Source: an uncultured Acidobacteriota bacterium (GTDB lineage: Bacteria; Acidobacteriota; Terriglobia; Bryobacterales; Bryobacteraceae). From it: a stretch of 64,000 bases of DNA. The translations under genes were made by a program, and so were the position numbers. The notes under the pieces are model-generated. The model searched no databases, was not told the DNA's origin, and saw only the letters and a list, made by a program, of their open reading frames with translations. The DNA is taken from positions 91,573 through 155,572 of the forward strand of contig CADEFM010000012.1 of assembly GCA_902826605.1 (NCBI GenBank). Direction: 5' to 3'. Of the stretch, positions 61,580 through 64,000 are shown piece by piece; the stretch's first letter is position 1; the number at the start of each line of letters is the position of its first letter.

Positions 61580-62902
61580 CTAGTTAGTCTTCGTAGTGGC
61601 CAGCTGGCGGCCGTCAATCCATACGGAGCTGATTTGCCGAGTGTTGCGGATGTCCGACAGCGGGTTCCCGTTCAGCACGAGTAAATCGGCCTTCTTGCCG
61701 GCTTGAATCGTTCCTAGCTTCCCGTCGAGCTTCATTACGCGCGCTGCTCCCCCTGTAGCCGCCACCAGCGCCTGCATCGGCGTGAGGCCCGCTTTCACCA
61801 TCATTTCGAGCTCGGTGTGCTCGAAATAACCTTGCCACTGCCCTACATTTGTCCCGCTGTCGGTTCCCAGGGCAATCTCAACGCCCGCATCGGACAGGAT
61901 CTTCAGATTGCGGTTGGCCTGCTGCAGCGCTTGCTTGATGGCTTGCGCTTCCTTGCTGTTGCGAACTTTCTCCTGCCGGGCCGGATCGTTGAGCTGCGTT
62001 ATATCGCCGCTGTACGAATCCACATGGCGGAGGAAGAACGGATCTTTCAAAAATTCGGGCGTTGTCTCATACACAAAGACGGCCAGATCGCGCGTCAGCG
62101 TGGCGATATAACCCACGTTCCTCCGCTTGATCTCCGCAATAACCGCTGCATCCGCGTCCTGGTCGCGAATGCTGTGCGCGATCACGTCGACGCCCGCGTC
62201 GAGCAATCCCTTGGCGTCTCTCAGGTAGAACAAATGGGCCGCCACCCGCAGTCCGCGCTTGTGAGCCTGATCAATGATGGCCCGATAAACCGCGGGCTGC
62301 GTGTCATTCGGGCCGCCTGTAATGTGCATCTTGATTAGGTCGGCTTTCGCGTCCGCAAACTGATTCACTTTTGTCCGGGCTTCTTCTTCCGTCTTGATAC
62401 TCGTCAGGCTTGAACCTGCGGCGTAGACGCGAGCGCGATCGAGGGATCCACGTTCCTGTTCGTCGCGCAGCTTCACCGCATCCGGCAGGTCATTGGGGCC
62501 CGTCCCGAGGACCACAACCGTAGTCACGCCGTAGTCGGCGTAAATCTTGAGTTGTCCGATCAATTTATCGCGAATCGGGCGCGTGGATTTATCGGCGTTC
62601 AAGTGACCATGTGCATTGATGAGACCAGGCAGAATCGTCTTACCTGACATGTCCACCCGCGTCGCGCCGGCGGGAATCGTTACGGTGGACCCGGGTCCGA
62701 CGGCCTGGATACTGCCGTTTGCGATGACGATCGTGGCCTGCTCCAACGGCGCTGCGCCCGTTCCATTAATGACACGCGCGCCGGTCAAAGCCACCACGCC
62801 GCCCGCGGGAGCCTGCGCGAACGAAGGCGGAAGCGAAAATATCGCGAGAGCGAGCAGCATCCCTGCCGCCGCTGCTGCGAGACGCGTTGAGAGTTGAGTC
62901 AT
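61580..62902 (-). CDS. Secreted amidohydrolase, imidazolonepropionase-like
   Basis: A 440-residue protein from the ATG at 62902, with GAGGAGG upstream and a signal peptide of ~30 residues. LPGLINAHGHLN has the paired metal His. The carboxylated Lys is probably in LIKMHITGG. Later metal ligands are AAHLFY and VIAHSIRD, with the final Asp in LGTDSGTNVGQ. The C-terminus closes the beta sandwich (LGTIQAGKKADLLVLNGNPL). It is a periplasmic peptidase or hydrolase of the prolidase/imidazolonepropionase group. The substrate is unknown. Confidence 0.92.
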   Translation of the reverse strand: MTQLSTRLAAAAAGMLLALAIFSLPPSFAQAPAGGVVALTGARVINGTGAAPLEQATIVIANGSIQAVGPGSTVTIPAGATRVDMSGKTILPGLINAHGHLNADKSTRPIRDKLIGQLKIYADYGVTTVVVLGTGPNDLPDAVKLRDEQERGSLDRARVYAAGSSLTSIKTEEEARTKVNQFADAKADLIKMHITGGPNDTQPAVYRAIIDQAHKRGLRVAAHLFYLRDAKGLLDAGVDVIAHSIRDQDADAAVIAEIKRRNVGYIATLTRDLAVFVYETTPEFLKDPFFLRHVDSYSGDITQLNDPARQEKVRNSKEAQAIKQALQQANRNLKILSDAGVEIALGTDSGTNVGQWQGYFEHTELEMMVKAGLTPMQALVAATGGAARVMKLDGKLGTIQAGKKADLLVLNGNPLSDIRNTRQISSVWIDGRQLATTKTN

Positions 62903-62990
62903 CGTATACCTCCTCGGGCGATAGGCGCAGTGGAGTTGCGCATCGTCAATCATACAATACGCGCGTTCAGCGGGACGCCCGCGCTAAGAA

Positions 62991-63296
62991 TCAAGCCTGA
63001 AAGACGCCCCGCAGCCTTTCCAGGTATCCCGGCTCCTTGCTGCGAAGTGTTTCGATCTCCCCTTTATCAAGCCAAAAGCCTTCACAGCCGAAGCATTTGT
63101 CGATTCGAACACTTTCGAACGTGATCTCCTCAAGCTGCGTTCCACACTTAGGGCACTTCATGAAATGGAGGGCGCGCGCACGCTCACGCTCCTGCTCCGC
63201 CATACTCGCCTCACGTTCCTGCGAAAGCTTTCGTCTTCGCTCAATCTCCTGCCGGGTGAAGTACTCCTCTTCATTCTCACTAGGTTTTTCAAGCAT
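62991..63296 (-). CDS. TFIIB-type zinc-ribbon protein
   Basis: A 101-residue protein. The N-terminal ~45 residues are a charged helix (RQEIERRRKLSQEREASMAEQ). The zf-TFIIB ribbon follows: CPKCGTQLEE, then CFGCEGFWLDKGEIE, giving CxxC...CxxC and the usual GxWLDxGE. The protein is cytoplasmic and of unknown function. The ATG at 63296 is preferred to the GTG at 63299. It is 39 bp downstream of the partial gene on the same strand. Confidence 0.9.
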   Translation of the reverse strand: MLEKPSENEEEYFTRQEIERRRKLSQEREASMAEQERERARALHFMKCPKCGTQLEEITFESVRIDKCFGCEGFWLDKGEIETLRSKEPGYLERLRGVFQA

Positions 63297-63335
63297 CACG
63301 CACCTCCACGTTCCCAGCTTAGGGCAGTTTCCGGG

Positions 63336-64000
63336 TCAGCGCGTCAACTTGCGCTGCAGGTCCGGCCAAAATTCGCGCAGCAGGTTATAAAACGCGTCGC
63401 CCCCTACCTGCATCCCCATCTTCTGCAGGTTCTTTACGGCGGTTCGATTGTCTTCTGGATAGTAAACGTTGGAGATCGCAGTGGCCGCGCCCACCCCCGC
63501 CCACTCGGAGGCATTGAAGGTCCACGCACCCTTGTCGTTTCGCGTGATCACAACGCGCGATAACGCATAGCCCGCACGACGCCAGAAACCGCCCCCTGCG
63601 GGACCCAGGCGAAAATAGCGCGGGTCCTGGTGAAACGCGGCCGGAAAGACGCCCTCTGAAAGGTAATTCCCGATCAACTGATCCCCCAGCGCGGAACCGT
63701 AGCGTTTTCCATAGCCCGCCATACCCTGTCCATAGGAGGGCGTCTGGTTCTGGAGTTGATACAAGCCTGCAAATGCGCCCGCCACGAAAAAGATCGGATA
63801 GTACAGCGAATCCTTGCGGGCCATGGTGAGCTTTTCCGTTGCGGTGATGGGCGTGAAGGGGTCGGACGCGTTCGCTCCTCGAAAATTCGGGAGGATGAAG
63901 AGGACCGGCGTTTGATGCTCTTCGGCGGCTGATGTTTTCGCCGGCTGGGCGACCGGTTGAACGTCCTGCGCGCACAATCCGGCAGCGAGCGAGCAACATA
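63336..64000 (-). CDS. Secreted/membrane protein of unknown function (5' end beyond window)
   Basis: At least 221 residues; the frame is open to the right edge. The residues before the TTG at 63977 read like a signal peptide (CCSLAAGLCAQDVQ), so the true start is probably just outside. A hydrophobic helix is YYPIFFVAGAFAGLYQL. Another segment is FHQDPRYFRLGPAGGGFWRRAGYALSRVV. I do not recognise a named family. It resembles conserved Acidobacterial proteins of unknown role. Confidence 0.75.
   Translation of the reverse strand, partial: CCSLAAGLCAQDVQPVAQPAKTSAAEEHQTPVLFILPNFRGANASDPFTPITATEKLTMARKDSLYYPIFFVAGAFAGLYQLQNQTPSYGQGMAGYGKRYGSALGDQLIGNYLSEGVFPAAFHQDPRYFRLGPAGGGFWRRAGYALSRVVITRNDKGAWTFNASEWAGVGAATAISNVYYPEDNRTAVKNLQKMGMQVGGDAFYNLLREFWPDLQRKLTR

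Noticed and set aside
61381..61617. 78-residue minus-strand frame before the amidohydrolase end
   Set aside because: It overlaps the real gene's 3' end in another frame and has no start signal or motif.
1..64000. CRISPR arrays, rRNA genes, intact insertion sequences
   Set aside because: Reading through the window showed no regularly spaced repeats, no rRNA-like sequence and no transposase.

Overview
The window looks like a chromosomal piece of an Acidobacteriota genome, most like the Solibacteres/Bryobacterales. The reasons are high GC, a hopanoid operon, a PEP-CTERM protein, a carboxypeptidase-regulatory/cytochrome protein, a DUF4159 protein and a class B3-type metallo-beta-lactamase. This taxonomic call is inference; no 16S gene is present. 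Housekeeping genes (gyrA, dnaB, gatB, ispH, tRNA-Gln) show that it is chromosomal and not a plasmid or free phage.

Layout. Positions 1-3231 hold a partial gene with a strong terminator, two minus-strand genes of unknown function (one secreted), tRNA-Gln(CTG) and a YheT-type hydrolase. Positions 3174-13280 are one compact minus-strand operon. In transcription order it reads ispH, shc (hpnF), hpnH, hpnA, hpnG, two zinc-type MDR dehydrogenases, hpnC, hpnD and a DUF423 membrane protein. It goes from isoprenoid precursor through squalene and hopene to extended, ribosylated hopanoids. No hpnE is in the window.

Positions 13468-29688 are a single plus-strand block of phage structural genes: small terminase-like protein, large terminase, portal, scaffold, P22-type coat, connector, tail completion protein, tail tube, tail chaperone with a canonical -1 frameshift site, a very short tape measure, two paralogous tail-tip proteins, a 1308-residue hub with a lambda gpL-like cysteine pattern, and a 930-residue fibre/hydrolase-like protein. 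No integrase, repressor, replication or lysis gene is visible. The block resembles the layout of a gene transfer agent (GTA) or a domesticated mini-siphophage, and it is the most interesting system here.

Positions 29710-38789 are mostly plus-strand chromosomal genes: M24 peptidase, secreted cyclophilin, dnaB (preceded by two DnaA-box matches), YjbQ, malonyl-CoA decarboxylase, aminotransferase and DUF4159. Between dnaB and yjbQ sits a probable immune-type gene. It has a nucleoside-deoxyribosyltransferase/TIR-like domain and is flanked by a 59-bp imperfect repeat of the dnaB 3' end, as if an element had integrated there.

Positions 38786-49211 carry a VOC protein, a B3 metallo-beta-lactamase, gatB, a two-component system, a bestrophin-like channel, a universal stress protein, a DinB protein and gyrA. 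Positions 49212-50849 are a small accessory patch: a decayed S24-like fragment, a HEPN-type protein and a Uma2 nuclease. The rest (51300-64000) is metabolic and secreted genes: PEP-CTERM protein, FAD/Fe-S oxidase with an aminotransferase, an atypical J-domain protein, a TonB_C-like protein, DUF1684, PhnB-like, cytochrome/propeller protein, amidohydrolase, zinc-ribbon protein and a partial membrane/secreted protein running off the right edge.
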